Shown here piece after piece: positions 44,612 to 54,048 of a DNA stretch of 64,000 nucleotides (position 1 is its first letter; each line of letters opens with the position of its first letter). Source of the DNA: Geobacter sp. (lineage in GTDB: Bacteria; Desulfobacterota; Desulfuromonadia; Geobacterales; DSM-12255). The notes under the pieces were generated by a model, which was not told the origin of the DNA, did no database searches, and was given only the letters and a program-made list of their open reading frames with translations. The stretch is taken from assembly GCA_009684525.1 (NCBI GenBank), contig WKKR01000004.1, positions 186,001-250,000 on the forward strand, read 5' to 3'. The position numbers and the translations under genes are program-made.

Positions 44612-47380
44612 ATGAAACAACGTATAACGGAACATAACCGCATACTATCCGTCATGGTCACACTGCTGCTGGCGCTACTCGTTGCCGCTGCTGCGTTCGG
44701 GGCGACCGCACCTGTCGTCACCAACCAGACCCCCATCAGCACCGGGCTGAGCACACCGGTACGGGTAGTGGCCGATAGTGCCGGCAACCTCTATGTCGCC
44801 GACCCGCGGGCGCGGGGGATCATGCAGTACACCCCTGCAGGAAACCTGATCTCGCGCATCAGCACGACAAAACCTCCCATGGGGATTGCTTTTACGGCCG
44901 GCAATGACCTGCTGGTCAGCCAAGGGACCTATGTCGCCCTGCTCTCACGCAACGGCAGCTTTGCCGAAACCCGCCAACTGGCTCCCACCGGTGGCTTCAA
45001 GATGGCCAACGGCATTGCCGTGGCCAGCGACGGCACGATATTCGTCACCGACAGTCTGGACGACTGCGTGCATGTCTTTAATGCCAACTACAGCTACCGC
45101 AGCCGCTTCGGCACCACCGGCACCGCAACCGGCCAGTTCAGCCTTCCCACGGGCATCGCCTACGAAAAGGCCGCCAACCAGGTAGCGGTTGCCGACACGC
45201 TCAACAGCCGCATCCAGTTCTTCTCCACGGCCGGTGTCTTCCAGAAGGTGCTCGGCAGCCCAGGGATGCCACCCACCGGCAACAGCGGCCCCCCCTATGC
45301 CAATACCACGGTCTACCTGAGTTCTCCCCAGAATATCTCGTTCGAGTACACGCGGGACACGACACCGCAGCTTTCCAGGATCTTTATCGTCGACTCCTTC
45401 CAGAGTATCGTCCAGACAGTCGATCCGGCGAACAATGCGCTCCTGCTCATCATCGGCAGATACGGCGTACACGCGTCGCAGGGCGAACTGTTCGTCCCTG
45501 CCGATGTCCTGTTCGAACCAACCACCAACCGCCTCTTCGTTGCCAACGGCCAGGGGAACCTGGCCATCTTCGGCATCGACGGCGGCGCCGCCGGTTCCGA
45601 CACCGTCCCGCCATTGGTAACGGTCGTGCCGCGGCCCGGCACGTCAACCGTCACCAACGTGTCGTCCATTACCCTCACCGGCACCGTCAACGAAACCGCC
45701 ACCATTACGGTTACCGCCAATACCGCAGCCGTGATCGGCCCGGTCACCTTCCCCACCGCTACAACCTGGACCTGCACCGTTTCCGGGCTGGTCAGCGGTG
45801 CCAATATCATCTCCGTCAAGGGAACGGACCTGGCAGGCAACCAGTCGGCAACCCAGAGTCTGACGGTTACCTACAGCCCCACTGCTCCGGCATTGACGGT
45901 CAACGCCGTCACCTCGCCGACCCGGAATACCTCGCTCACCCTGTCGGGTACCGTAGCCACGGGCGCGACCGTCACCGTGACCGCCGATACAGCCGCAAGC
46001 GTCGGCAGCGTAACGCAAAGCGGAACCTCCTGGAGCACGCCGGTTTCGAACCTGCCCAATGGCGATACGATCCTGACGGTCACTGCCACCGCCTCCGGCC
46101 TTCCCAACGCCGTGGCTACGGCACTCGTGACCGTCCACAACATTACGCCCGCCCTGACCGTCTCGACTCTGACCAATGGCAGCACTTCAGCCTCGCCACT
46201 GCTCAACGTCTCCGGAATCACCGACACCGGCGATATCAGCGCTGCGGTTCTCACCTTCAACGGCCAGCAGCAGGCCCCGGTACCGGTAGTCAACGGCCAG
46301 TTCCACACCATGGTCCAGTTGCAGCCGGGGAGCAACACTCTGGTGGTCAGCGTCACCGACACGGTCGGCAACAGCGTGTCGGAAACGCGCACCATCGCCT
46401 ATGACGGCACTGCGCCGAACCTCGATATCACGACGCCTGCCGACGGATCGGCCGTCACCGCCACCACACTGCCCGTCATCGCAACCGCTCCGGTCGGCAC
46501 CGTTTCCGGCACGCTTTACAAGCCGGACGGCAATACTGCTCCCATCACCTTCAGCCAGAGCGGCACCACCTGGACAGCCAGCCCGAGTCCGATCCTCGAT
46601 GCCGGCATAGGCCTCTACACCGTCGACGTGACCGTAACGTCGGGCAGCCTGTCGAGCCACGGCAAGCGGACCATCCTGCTCGTCGATGCGACTGCACAGC
46701 CGACCCTCATCATCGACGGCCCGGTATCCGACCGGTTCGTCAACAGCTCGACCGCCACGATCACCGGCACCACCAGCGGCTCCAGCATAACCGTGACCGT
46801 CAACGGCACCACCCAGGCCGCGGACCTCAGTACCGGCACCTTCTCCATCCCGCTCACCTTCGGTGCCGAAGGTCCCTACGCAGTTATGGTTACGGTCTTC
46901 GACGCAGCCGGAAATGCCACGACCAACACCCGGACGCTGGTCTATGCCATCTCGGGGCCGGACCTGTCGCTTACCAGCCAATCGTCGACCCTGATCTCCG
47001 GTACCGGTACCCCCGGCTCAACGGTCTATATCAACGACAGCGCCGGCGTACAGGTCGGCACGACCGTCATCCCCAACAGCGGCATCTGGAGCATCACCCT
47101 GGCCGGCACCGAATCGGCGCCGCTGAATATCTACGCAATCGGCCCGACCGGCACCAGCTCGCGAAACGGCAAGATCACCGGTGGTGCGGGAGAACCGACC
47201 ATCGTCGATGCCTACCGGGCACTGCGTATCGCAGCCCGCATCGAGCACGCCACCAGCGACCAGCTCTTGCGCGGCGACGTGGCACCGCTGGTGTCCGCAC
47301 TGCCGCGGCCCGACGGCAGGATCACCGTCGCCGATGTGGTTGCGATCCTGCAACGGGTGCTCGGCATCGCCTGGCAGTAA
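44612..47380 (+). CDS. Secreted NHL/Ig-like repeat protein with dockerin-like end
   Basis: The predicted protein has 922 residues with a GGAGG ribosome-binding site and a signal peptide (VMVTLLLALLVAAAAFGA). Residues 35-340 form an NHL-type beta-propeller (PVRVVADSAGNLYVADPRA, GIAVASDGTIFVTDSLDD, FVPADVLFEPTTNRLFVANG). Residues 345-860 are tandem bacterial Ig-like domains (for example SSITLTGTVNETATITVTAN). The end, RGDVAPL with PDGRITVADVVAILQRVLG, is a dockerin-like Ca-binding segment common in Geobacter extracellular proteins. There is no haem site. It is likely a surface scaffold among the cytochromes and a candidate partner for the cohesin-like lipoprotein encoded next. Confidence 0.82.
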   Translation: MKQRITEHNRILSVMVTLLLALLVAAAAFGATAPVVTNQTPISTGLSTPVRVVADSAGNLYVADPRARGIMQYTPAGNLISRISTTKPPMGIAFTAGNDLLVSQGTYVALLSRNGSFAETRQLAPTGGFKMANGIAVASDGTIFVTDSLDDCVHVFNANYSYRSRFGTTGTATGQFSLPTGIAYEKAANQVAVADTLNSRIQFFSTAGVFQKVLGSPGMPPTGNSGPPYANTTVYLSSPQNISFEYTRDTTPQLSRIFIVDSFQSIVQTVDPANNALLLIIGRYGVHASQGELFVPADVLFEPTTNRLFVANGQGNLAIFGIDGGAAGSDTVPPLVTVVPRPGTSTVTNVSSITLTGTVNETATITVTANTAAVIGPVTFPTATTWTCTVSGLVSGANIISVKGTDLAGNQSATQSLTVTYSPTAPALTVNAVTSPTRNTSLTLSGTVATGATVTVTADTAASVGSVTQSGTSWSTPVSNLPNGDTILTVTATASGLPNAVATALVTVHNITPALTVSTLTNGSTSASPLLNVSGITDTGDISAAVLTFNGQQQAPVPVVNGQFHTMVQLQPGSNTLVVSVTDTVGNSVSETRTIAYDGTAPNLDITTPADGSAVTATTLPVIATAPVGTVSGTLYKPDGNTAPITFSQSGTTWTASPSPILDAGIGLYTVDVTVTSGSLSSHGKRTILLVDATAQPTLIIDGPVSDRFVNSSTATITGTTSGSSITVTVNGTTQAADLSTGTFSIPLTFGAEGPYAVMVTVFDAAGNATTNTRTLVYAISGPDLSLTSQSSTLISGTGTPGSTVYINDSAGVQVGTTVIPNSGIWSITLAGTESAPLNIYAIGPTGTSSRNGKITGGAGEPTIVDAYRALRIAARIEHATSDQLLRGDVAPLVSALPRPDGRITVADVVAILQRVLGIAWQ

Positions 47381-47413
47381 GATGCACAACGACTCTTTTA
47401 CAAAGGACAGACC

Positions 47414-47950
47414 ATGAAACGGATCATTCCCATAGCTGGCATACTCACCATGGCGCTCATGTCACAGGGGTGCGGCAGCGGCGCCTCCGCGCCGGTGGTC
47501 AGCACCAAGCAGGTGTTCGTCTCCTTCTCGACCAATGCCACGCCAGTGGCAGGCCCGAGCGGCGTGGAATTCGACGTGATCCTGCCGGAGAACGTCACGG
47601 TTCCCCTCAAAGCCGGCACCACCAACGAAGTCTCCGTGACCGCCCTTACCACCGCCAACCGGCTCAGTGCTTCGTTAAGCATCCTTGCCAGCTATACCTC
47701 TCTACCCACCACCCCGCCGACGAAAAAGGTCCATATTGCGGCCTTGGATATCTCCGGCACACCGACGACGATCAACTACGGCAAATTCCTCACCCTGACC
47801 TGCACCTATGCCTCGACTCTGCAGGCAACGGACATCACCAGCCTGAACCCGGCAGGGAGCTTGAATTTCATCGGCACATATAACAACGTCAATCCGGATA
47901 TCACAACGATCCTGAGCGAACCGCAATTGTCGATTTCCATAACGAATTGA
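47414..47950 (+). CDS. Cohesin-like lipoprotein
   Basis: The predicted protein has 178 residues. The lipoprotein signal ends ALMSQGCGSG. The mature part is all-beta: GVEFDVILPENVTVPLKAG near residue 50 and FLTLTCTYASTLQATDI near 130 match the opening and closing strands of cohesin-like domains that I associate with Geobacter multihaem loci. No haem or metal motif is present. It lies 33 bases after the dockerin-ended scaffold gene and 30 bases before the 36-haem cytochrome gene. A cohesin-dockerin style contact with the previous gene's product is plausible but unproven; the fold assignment is by pattern only. Confidence 0.6.
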   Translation: MKRIIPIAGILTMALMSQGCGSGASAPVVSTKQVFVSFSTNATPVAGPSGVEFDVILPENVTVPLKAGTTNEVSVTALTTANRLSASLSILASYTSLPTTPPTKKVHIAALDISGTPTTINYGKFLTLTCTYASTLQATDITSLNPAGSLNFIGTYNNVNPDITTILSEPQLSISITN

Positions 47951-47980
47951 TCCGACCTCTGTGAAATACAGGAGCACACG

Positions 47981-50900
47981 ATGAACAGATCGGCCGCTTT
48001 CATACTTATCGCCGGAGCCCTCTTCCTGATGGCCTCAGCAACCGCGTGGGGGCTCACCGTCTCCCCTCCCCACGATGCCAGCAGCGGATACTCCTGCGCC
48101 AGTTGCCACATCTCCCACCGGACCCTCGGCGGAACGGGCTACAGCAACATCTGCCTCAACTGCCATAGGCCGGGAGACCCGAAAGCAGGCGGCATGCCCT
48201 TTACCGCGGCCGATTTTGCCAATCCCTTCGGTTCCTACACAAACACCAGGACCGGAACCCCTTACCAGACTTCGCACAACTGGCAGGGACCGGAAACCAA
48301 TGCCCGTGCAGGAGCACTCCCGCCGGTTCAGGCGCTGATGACCACGGGCAGCCTGCGCGCCCGTACCAACTACCAGCTCTCCTGCGTCCGCTGCCACAAC
48401 CAGCATGACAATACCTATCCACCATTCCTGCGCATGGCGAACGACCAGGACCAGATGTGCCTGGACTGCCACCGCCAGCGCAATACCGTTGACCAGATGC
48501 AGGGAACTCACCCGGTCGCCGTCGATTACGCATCCATACAGGCGGCAAGCCCTGCCGCTTTCAAACCCTTCTCCACCAGCAGCGGACTGACGCTCCCCGG
48601 CGGCAAGGTTCTCTGCAGCAGCTGCCACAGCGTCCACTACACCGATTCACGGGCCGGCACCCAGAAAGGCTCCGCGAACTTCCTCAACCTCTCAACCGGT
48701 GACGGCTACATCCTGCGCACCTCGCTGCACGGCGCCACAGCCAACACCGTCAACCTCTGCACCGACTGCCACATCGGCAAAAAGACCCATAACGCCAGGA
48801 ACCAGAACGCCCAATGCGGCGACTGTCACGGCGGGCACGTTGATCTCGGCGACGGCACCACGCCGAACGTCTGGCTGGTTCGCCGCCAACTGACCTATTC
48901 CTCGGTGAGCCGCTCGGCGCGGCCGTTCCAGGCGATCTTCACCTCGGTCACCCGGAAAAACTACAAGAACCCGGCCGGCACCGGCATCTGCCAGGTCTGC
49001 CACGTGGTCCCGGTCGGCACCGGGTATCCTACCGACCACGAATCGAATGATCCTGTCGTCTGCAACGCCTGCCATGGCCATAACAGCGGCGCCGGATCGT
49101 TCAGCGTCGGTGCGGGCGGGTGCTCAAGCTGTCACGGCTACCCGCCACAGGGAAATACCGCCGGCGGACCGCGTGGATATGCCGTCTATAACGGCACACC
49201 TTCTCCGTTCACCAACGAATCGACCGGCGCTCATCCTGCCCATGCCGCGATCCCCTACCAGAAGGCATGCGTGGAATGCCACCGGGGGAACACCCACATA
49301 ACCGGCACCTTCACGGATGTCTTCATCCTGGCCGGACCGATCCTCTCCATCTATACCAGCCAGATCAAGCCGCAGTACGACACTACGGCCATGACCTGCA
49401 GCAATGTCTATTGCCACTCCAACGGTGCGCCGCGCGGCGGCACCCTGACCGCAGTTGTGGCTCCCTCCTGGTCCCAGGCCCTGGGCGGAGGCGCAGGCTC
49501 GATCATCGGCACTGCCAACGAATGTTCGAGCTGCCACGGCAGCACTGCTGCCAATATGACCACCAATTCCCACTCCGCCCACCTGGCAGGCGCCATCGAC
49601 TGCGCCAAGTGTCACACCAACACGGTCAATCCGGGCAAGATCATCAAGGACGTGGTGTTGCACGTCAACGGCACCAAGGACGTCTACTTCGATGCCATCA
49701 ACCCCGGTGGGGTAAAAACCGTTGTCAGCAATCAGCTCGTCTGCTCCAACCTCTACTGTCACAGCAATGCCCAGGGGGTCGGCGGCACCGGCAGCGTAAC
49801 CTATCGCACCCCGGTCTGGGGCGGCACCATCAACGGCTGCGGCGGCTGTCACCAGAACATGGCAACCTTTGCCGTCATCTCCTCGGGAAGCCATAAAACC
49901 CATGCCAATACCCAGCAGTACAGTTGCTCTCTCTGCCACAACACCGGCTATACCGCATCCGCAGTGACGGCGACGACCCACGTGGACAAACAGATCAACG
50001 TCGTCTTCACCGGCATTGCCGTCGGCAATGCAACACCCTACAGCAAGACTGTCGCATTCGCCCCCGGCACCGCCTACGGCACCTGTTCGAGCGTCTACTG
50101 CCACAGCACCGTTAAAGGCGCATCACCGGTCTACAAGACCGTTACCTGGGGTGCAGCCGCCCCCTGCGGTGCTTGCCACGTGAACATGGCCAGCGATGCA
50201 GGCGCCACCGGCAGCCACATCCAGCATGCCCAGACTGCCGGCTATGCCTGCTCGGTCTGCCACAGCGGTGCAGGAACCGGGACGCTCCTCCACGCGAACC
50301 GCCAGATCGATTTCTCCTTCACCGCAGCAGGAGCAGGAACCACCTATTCGGGTGGCACGGCTGCAAGCCCAACGGCAGCCTACGGCACATGTTCGACCAG
50401 TAACTGTCACGGTGCCCAGAATCCCACCTGGGGAGCCAATACCGGCAAGATTCGCTGTGCCAAGTGCCACGGCTACCGGTCAACTCCCTGGAATGCCCTG
50501 AGCGGGGCAACCGCTGCCACCGACAGCAAGGCCGGCACCCACTTCAACCATATCTCGTCCACCACCTACAAGTATTCGCGCCCCTTCAGCTGCGCCGAAT
50601 GCCATGCCACCTCCATTGCGCTCATCAGCGACGACGTCAACGCCGCCGGCCACTTCGGCGCCACGCCCGCAGAGGTGAGCTTCGGCACCCTGGCAAAAAC
50701 CGACGGCCTGACCCCGTCGTACTCCGCGGGGACCTGCTCCAATACTTACTGCCACGGCGCATCGCTCCCCGATGGCGCCACACCGACCAGAGTGACGCCG
50801 ACCTGGAATTCACCGTTCCTTACCGGTGCCAGCAGCGACTGCGGCAAGTGCCATGGCAACCCGCCGAATACCTCCGGTCACGGCGCCGTTACGGCCGACC

Positions 50901-52768
50901 TGTGCAACGGATGCCACAACCACGTGAACAACAACCGAACCTTCAACGACCTGAGCAAGCATATCAACGGCCAGCTTGACGGCGGCGAGTCTGCCGGCGG
51001 AGTCGACTGCACTCCTTGCCACAGCGGCTTTGCGAATACCATGAATACCGACACTGCCTCCTACCACCACGTCGTCAATCCGGCAACCCTGGACTATAAC
51101 TCCACCGACAGCTGTCTGCGCTGCCACGCGGACCACAATATCTTCAGCCCGATCTACAACCCGTCCAATCCATCCGTTTCCCAGCGGGGTCGGAACCTGC
51201 TGGTGGCACCGTTTACCGTACCCACCCAGTCCAGCCTTACCGCCACAACCAACACCGACTTTGACGCGACCAGCGGCGGGCTCTGCCTCACCTGTCATCA
51301 GTCGATTGCAACCAAGACACTTACCTCATCCCGGCAAAAAGACGACGGTACGACAACCAACGCGGCCGTGCCCAGGGTCACCTACACCGCCTCGATGCAC
51401 AATTACACGTCTTCCTCGGCCTTCAGCGACGGCTCGAAGTTCAATGCCAACTGCGTCAAGTGTCACAACGCCACCAGCGGCGAGACCAGCCTCTACCAGA
51501 CATCGGCCAACCAGTTCGGCCTGCACGTCAGCGCCGACCGCCGCCTCTCCGCCACCATGGGCGCTCCGGTCAAGGATGCCCAGGAAGAGAACTTCTGCTT
51601 CCGCTGTCACAGCCAGGCAGCCGACAGCCTGCCCGGAACGAAGAAGGCCGCCAACGGCAAGGACTGGTACGGCTCGCAGGCCATGTCCACTACCTCGGAG
51701 GATACCTTCAAATCGTTCTCAACCAGCACCAGGGTCTATCGCCACAACCTGAAGAACTACGTCGGTATCCATCGTCCGACCATCCAGGATGAAAATCTGG
51801 CTTACATCAGCGCCAACAAGCATGTAGAGTGCGCTGACTGCCACAACCCACACATTGCCCAGGCCGGCACCCATGCCACGGGGAGCACGACCCTGGCCAA
51901 TGTCCTGCTCGGCGCCTCGTTTGTCAGCTATACGCCGGGCGCCAGCAACTGGACCAACGGCAGCTATGGCTATTCAGCCTTTGTCAACGACAATGCCACT
52001 GCCACGGAAGCCGAATACCAGATCTGCTTCAAGTGCCACTCCGGCGCCAATACCAACGTCGCCACCTGGGGGGGAAGCGGTGCCGCTGCATGGACCGACC
52101 TTGGTCTGGAATTCAACCCGAACAACGCATCGCGCCACCCGATCGGCTCGGCCCTCTCGGCGGCAAATCAGCTCGCAGCAGGTGCCCTGACCGGCGGCTG
52201 GGTTCCGGGCATGGTCATGACCTGTTCCGACTGTCATGCCACCGATTCAGCGGCATCTCAAGGCCCGCACGGCTCTTCGGTCAAGTGGATGCTCAACCCC
52301 AACACGACCGGCACCAAATACAACAACTGGCCCTACACCTCGGCAGCAAGCAACGGAACCAGCAGTTCCACCGGTTACATAAACGGTACCGGCAGCTCCA
52401 CCTTGCCGAACTCAGGTCAGGTTTTCTGCCTGAGCTGCCATGTCTGGAGCGCCGGCGGTGCGGGCCACACGCAAAGAAGCGGTGACCATGGCGTTGCATG
52501 CGTCCGCTGCCATATCCGTGTTCCCCACGGCGGCAAGGTGACCCGCTTCATTACCGATGCAAACGCAACCATACTCGGAGCGGGAGTCTTTGGTGCCGGC
52601 GGTTCGGGCATACCCCGCAGGTATGTTCCGGATGGCAATGGCACAGCCTTTACCGGCATGACGGAATTCGTGAAATCTACCGGTGCCTATGGCAAGAGCA
52701 ACTGCGGGACAAACTGTGGCGAGCACAATGCCACGGCAAGCGCCGCAGGGACGAAGGAAAACTGGTAA
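47981..52768 (+). CDS. Giant 36-haem c-type cytochrome
   Basis: The predicted protein has 1595 residues. AGGAG lies before the ATG and a signal peptide (FILIAGALFLMASATAWG) has no lipobox. I count 31 CX2CH motifs, from CASCH near residue 39 to CVRCH near 1508, and five CX4CH motifs (CSNVYCH, CSNLYCH, CSSVYCH, CSTSNCH, CSNTYCH), 36 in all. The CX4CH motifs recur in a repeat of about 100-130 residues in the middle third (pattern CSxxYCH ... W ... CGxCH ... H ... CxxCH), so the protein grew by internal duplication. Last gene of the riboswitch operon. It is probably the extracellular terminal electron carrier. A CGTNCGEH near the end is not a haem motif. Confidence 0.92.
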   Translation: MNRSAAFILIAGALFLMASATAWGLTVSPPHDASSGYSCASCHISHRTLGGTGYSNICLNCHRPGDPKAGGMPFTAADFANPFGSYTNTRTGTPYQTSHNWQGPETNARAGALPPVQALMTTGSLRARTNYQLSCVRCHNQHDNTYPPFLRMANDQDQMCLDCHRQRNTVDQMQGTHPVAVDYASIQAASPAAFKPFSTSSGLTLPGGKVLCSSCHSVHYTDSRAGTQKGSANFLNLSTGDGYILRTSLHGATANTVNLCTDCHIGKKTHNARNQNAQCGDCHGGHVDLGDGTTPNVWLVRRQLTYSSVSRSARPFQAIFTSVTRKNYKNPAGTGICQVCHVVPVGTGYPTDHESNDPVVCNACHGHNSGAGSFSVGAGGCSSCHGYPPQGNTAGGPRGYAVYNGTPSPFTNESTGAHPAHAAIPYQKACVECHRGNTHITGTFTDVFILAGPILSIYTSQIKPQYDTTAMTCSNVYCHSNGAPRGGTLTAVVAPSWSQALGGGAGSIIGTANECSSCHGSTAANMTTNSHSAHLAGAIDCAKCHTNTVNPGKIIKDVVLHVNGTKDVYFDAINPGGVKTVVSNQLVCSNLYCHSNAQGVGGTGSVTYRTPVWGGTINGCGGCHQNMATFAVISSGSHKTHANTQQYSCSLCHNTGYTASAVTATTHVDKQINVVFTGIAVGNATPYSKTVAFAPGTAYGTCSSVYCHSTVKGASPVYKTVTWGAAAPCGACHVNMASDAGATGSHIQHAQTAGYACSVCHSGAGTGTLLHANRQIDFSFTAAGAGTTYSGGTAASPTAAYGTCSTSNCHGAQNPTWGANTGKIRCAKCHGYRSTPWNALSGATAATDSKAGTHFNHISSTTYKYSRPFSCAECHATSIALISDDVNAAGHFGATPAEVSFGTLAKTDGLTPSYSAGTCSNTYCHGASLPDGATPTRVTPTWNSPFLTGASSDCGKCHGNPPNTSGHGAVTADLCNGCHNHVNNNRTFNDLSKHINGQLDGGESAGGVDCTPCHSGFANTMNTDTASYHHVVNPATLDYNSTDSCLRCHADHNIFSPIYNPSNPSVSQRGRNLLVAPFTVPTQSSLTATTNTDFDATSGGLCLTCHQSIATKTLTSSRQKDDGTTTNAAVPRVTYTASMHNYTSSSAFSDGSKFNANCVKCHNATSGETSLYQTSANQFGLHVSADRRLSATMGAPVKDAQEENFCFRCHSQAADSLPGTKKAANGKDWYGSQAMSTTSEDTFKSFSTSTRVYRHNLKNYVGIHRPTIQDENLAYISANKHVECADCHNPHIAQAGTHATGSTTLANVLLGASFVSYTPGASNWTNGSYGYSAFVNDNATATEAEYQICFKCHSGANTNVATWGGSGAAAWTDLGLEFNPNNASRHPIGSALSAANQLAAGALTGGWVPGMVMTCSDCHATDSAASQGPHGSSVKWMLNPNTTGTKYNNWPYTSAASNGTSSSTGYINGTGSSTLPNSGQVFCLSCHVWSAGGAGHTQRSGDHGVACVRCHIRVPHGGKVTRFITDANATILGAGVFGAGGSGIPRRYVPDGNGTAFTGMTEFVKSTGAYGKSNCGTNCGEHNATASAAGTKENW

Positions 52769-52778
52769 TATCCCCTGA

Positions 52779-52857
52779 GGGGCGCAGCTTGGCTGCGCCC
52801 CGAATAGAGCTCTTTAAACAGAAAAGCCCCGCTGAAACCAGCGGGGCTTTTCTGTTT
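52779..52857. terminator. Double hairpin terminator between cytochrome operon and nifS
   Basis: First, GGGGCGCAGC-TTG-GCTGCGCCCC (52779-52801). Second, a perfect 19-bp stem with loop AAAC at 52816-52857 (AAACAGAAAAGCCCCGCTG and its complement), with A and T tracts at its two ends. The second hairpin can terminate both the cytochrome operon (+) and the nifU-nifS transcript (-), which converge here. Confidence 0.85.
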
Positions 52858-52878
52858 CCGACATGTCGACGAAAGCTA

Positions 52879-54048
52879 CTACTTTTTGAGCAGCTCCCGG
52901 CCAAAGGGAGAAATCTCCCGCAGCCGCTGGATGATGGGAGGAAGTTCGCGGATGACCGCATCGATCTCGGCGTCGGTGGTGAAGCGGGAGAGGGAAAAAC
53001 GGATGGAGCCATGGGCGCAGGTGAACGGCACCCCCATGGCACGCAGCACGTGCGAAGGCTCCAGGGAACCGGAGGTGCAGGCGCTCCCCGAAGAGGCGCA
53101 GATCCCCTTCTCGGAAAGGAGCAGCAGGATCGCCTCCCCTTCGACAAACTCGAAGGCGATGGAAACGGTGTTGGGAAGCCGCTCGGCGCCGCCGCCATTG
53201 ATCCTTGCTGCCGGAATGATCGCCATCAGCTCCCGTTCCAGGCGGTCGCACAGCCCTTTTACCCTGGTGTTCTCGTCATGGAGGAATTCCCCGGCCACCT
53301 GGCAGGCCTTGCCCAGGGCGATAATGGAAGTCGTTGCCTCGGTGCCGGCACGGCGGTTCCTTTCCTGGTGCCCGCCGACCAGGAAAGGACGGAACGGCGT
53401 CCCCTTCCGCAGGTAGAGAGCCCCGATCCCCTTGGGGGCATGCAGCTTGTGCCCGGAGAGCGAAAGCATGTCGATGCGCGATTTCGCCATGTTGAGGGGG
53501 ATCTTCCCCACCGACTGCACGGCATCGGTATGGAACAGGACGCCCCGCTCCTTGACGATCCCGGCAATCTCCTCGATGGGAAAGACAACGCCGGTCTCGT
53601 TGTTGGCATGCATGATGGAAACGATGGCGGTGTCGTCGTCTATGGCCCGCTTCAGCTCATCCAGGTCGAGACGGCCGGCGCTGTCCACGTTCAGTTCCGT
53701 CACCCGGACGCCATGCTTGGTGAGGTTGCGGCAGAGGGTGAGGACCGCCGGATGTTCGACCCTGCTGGTGATGACGTGCCGGCGGCTGGGAAATGCCTCC
53801 AGCGCCGAGCGGATGGCAGTGTTGTCGCTTTCGGTGCCGCAGGCGGTGAAGATGATCTCCTCAGGCTGGGCGCCCAACAGCGTTGCCACCCGCGCGCGGG
53901 CCTCGTCGACCTTTTTCTGCACCTGCCCGCCGAAGAAATGCATGGAGCTGGGGTTGCCGTACAGCTCGGTGAAATAGGGGCGCATCTCCTCGAAGACCGC
54001 GTCATCGACCCGGGTGGTGGCGTTGTTGTCGAGATAGATCTCTTTCAT
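52879..54048 (-). CDS. nifS: Cysteine desulfurase NifS
   Basis: The predicted protein has 389 residues. It is a PLP-dependent class V aminotransferase-fold enzyme that removes sulfur from cysteine for Fe-S assembly. Visible: N-terminal IYLDNNATTRVDD, the PLP lysine in LSLSGHKLHAPKGIGAL, the EIIFTACGTESDNTAI segment, and the mobile-loop catalytic cysteine in SSGSACTSGSLEPSHVL. The short loop around that Cys fits the NifS/IscS group. It overlaps nifU by ATGA, so the two are co-translated. Confidence 0.94.
   Translation of the reverse strand: MKEIYLDNNATTRVDDAVFEEMRPYFTELYGNPSSMHFFGGQVQKKVDEARARVATLLGAQPEEIIFTACGTESDNTAIRSALEAFPSRRHVITSRVEHPAVLTLCRNLTKHGVRVTELNVDSAGRLDLDELKRAIDDDTAIVSIMHANNETGVVFPIEEIAGIVKERGVLFHTDAVQSVGKIPLNMAKSRIDMLSLSGHKLHAPKGIGALYLRKGTPFRPFLVGGHQERNRRAGTEATTSIIALGKACQVAGEFLHDENTRVKGLCDRLERELMAIIPAARINGGGAERLPNTVSIAFEFVEGEAILLLLSEKGICASSGSACTSGSLEPSHVLRAMGVPFTCAHGSIRFSLSRFTTDAEIDAVIRELPPIIQRLREISPFGRELLKK

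Noticed and set aside
43689-52726. Minus-strand Val/Ala/Gly-rich frames opposite the cytochrome genes
   Set aside because: Complement of repeated CxxCH-coding sequence; no independent support.
52700-52740. CGTNCGEH near the C-terminus of the giant cytochrome as a 37th haem site
   Set aside because: The spacing is CX3C and His is not adjacent to the second Cys, so it does not match any known haem c motif.
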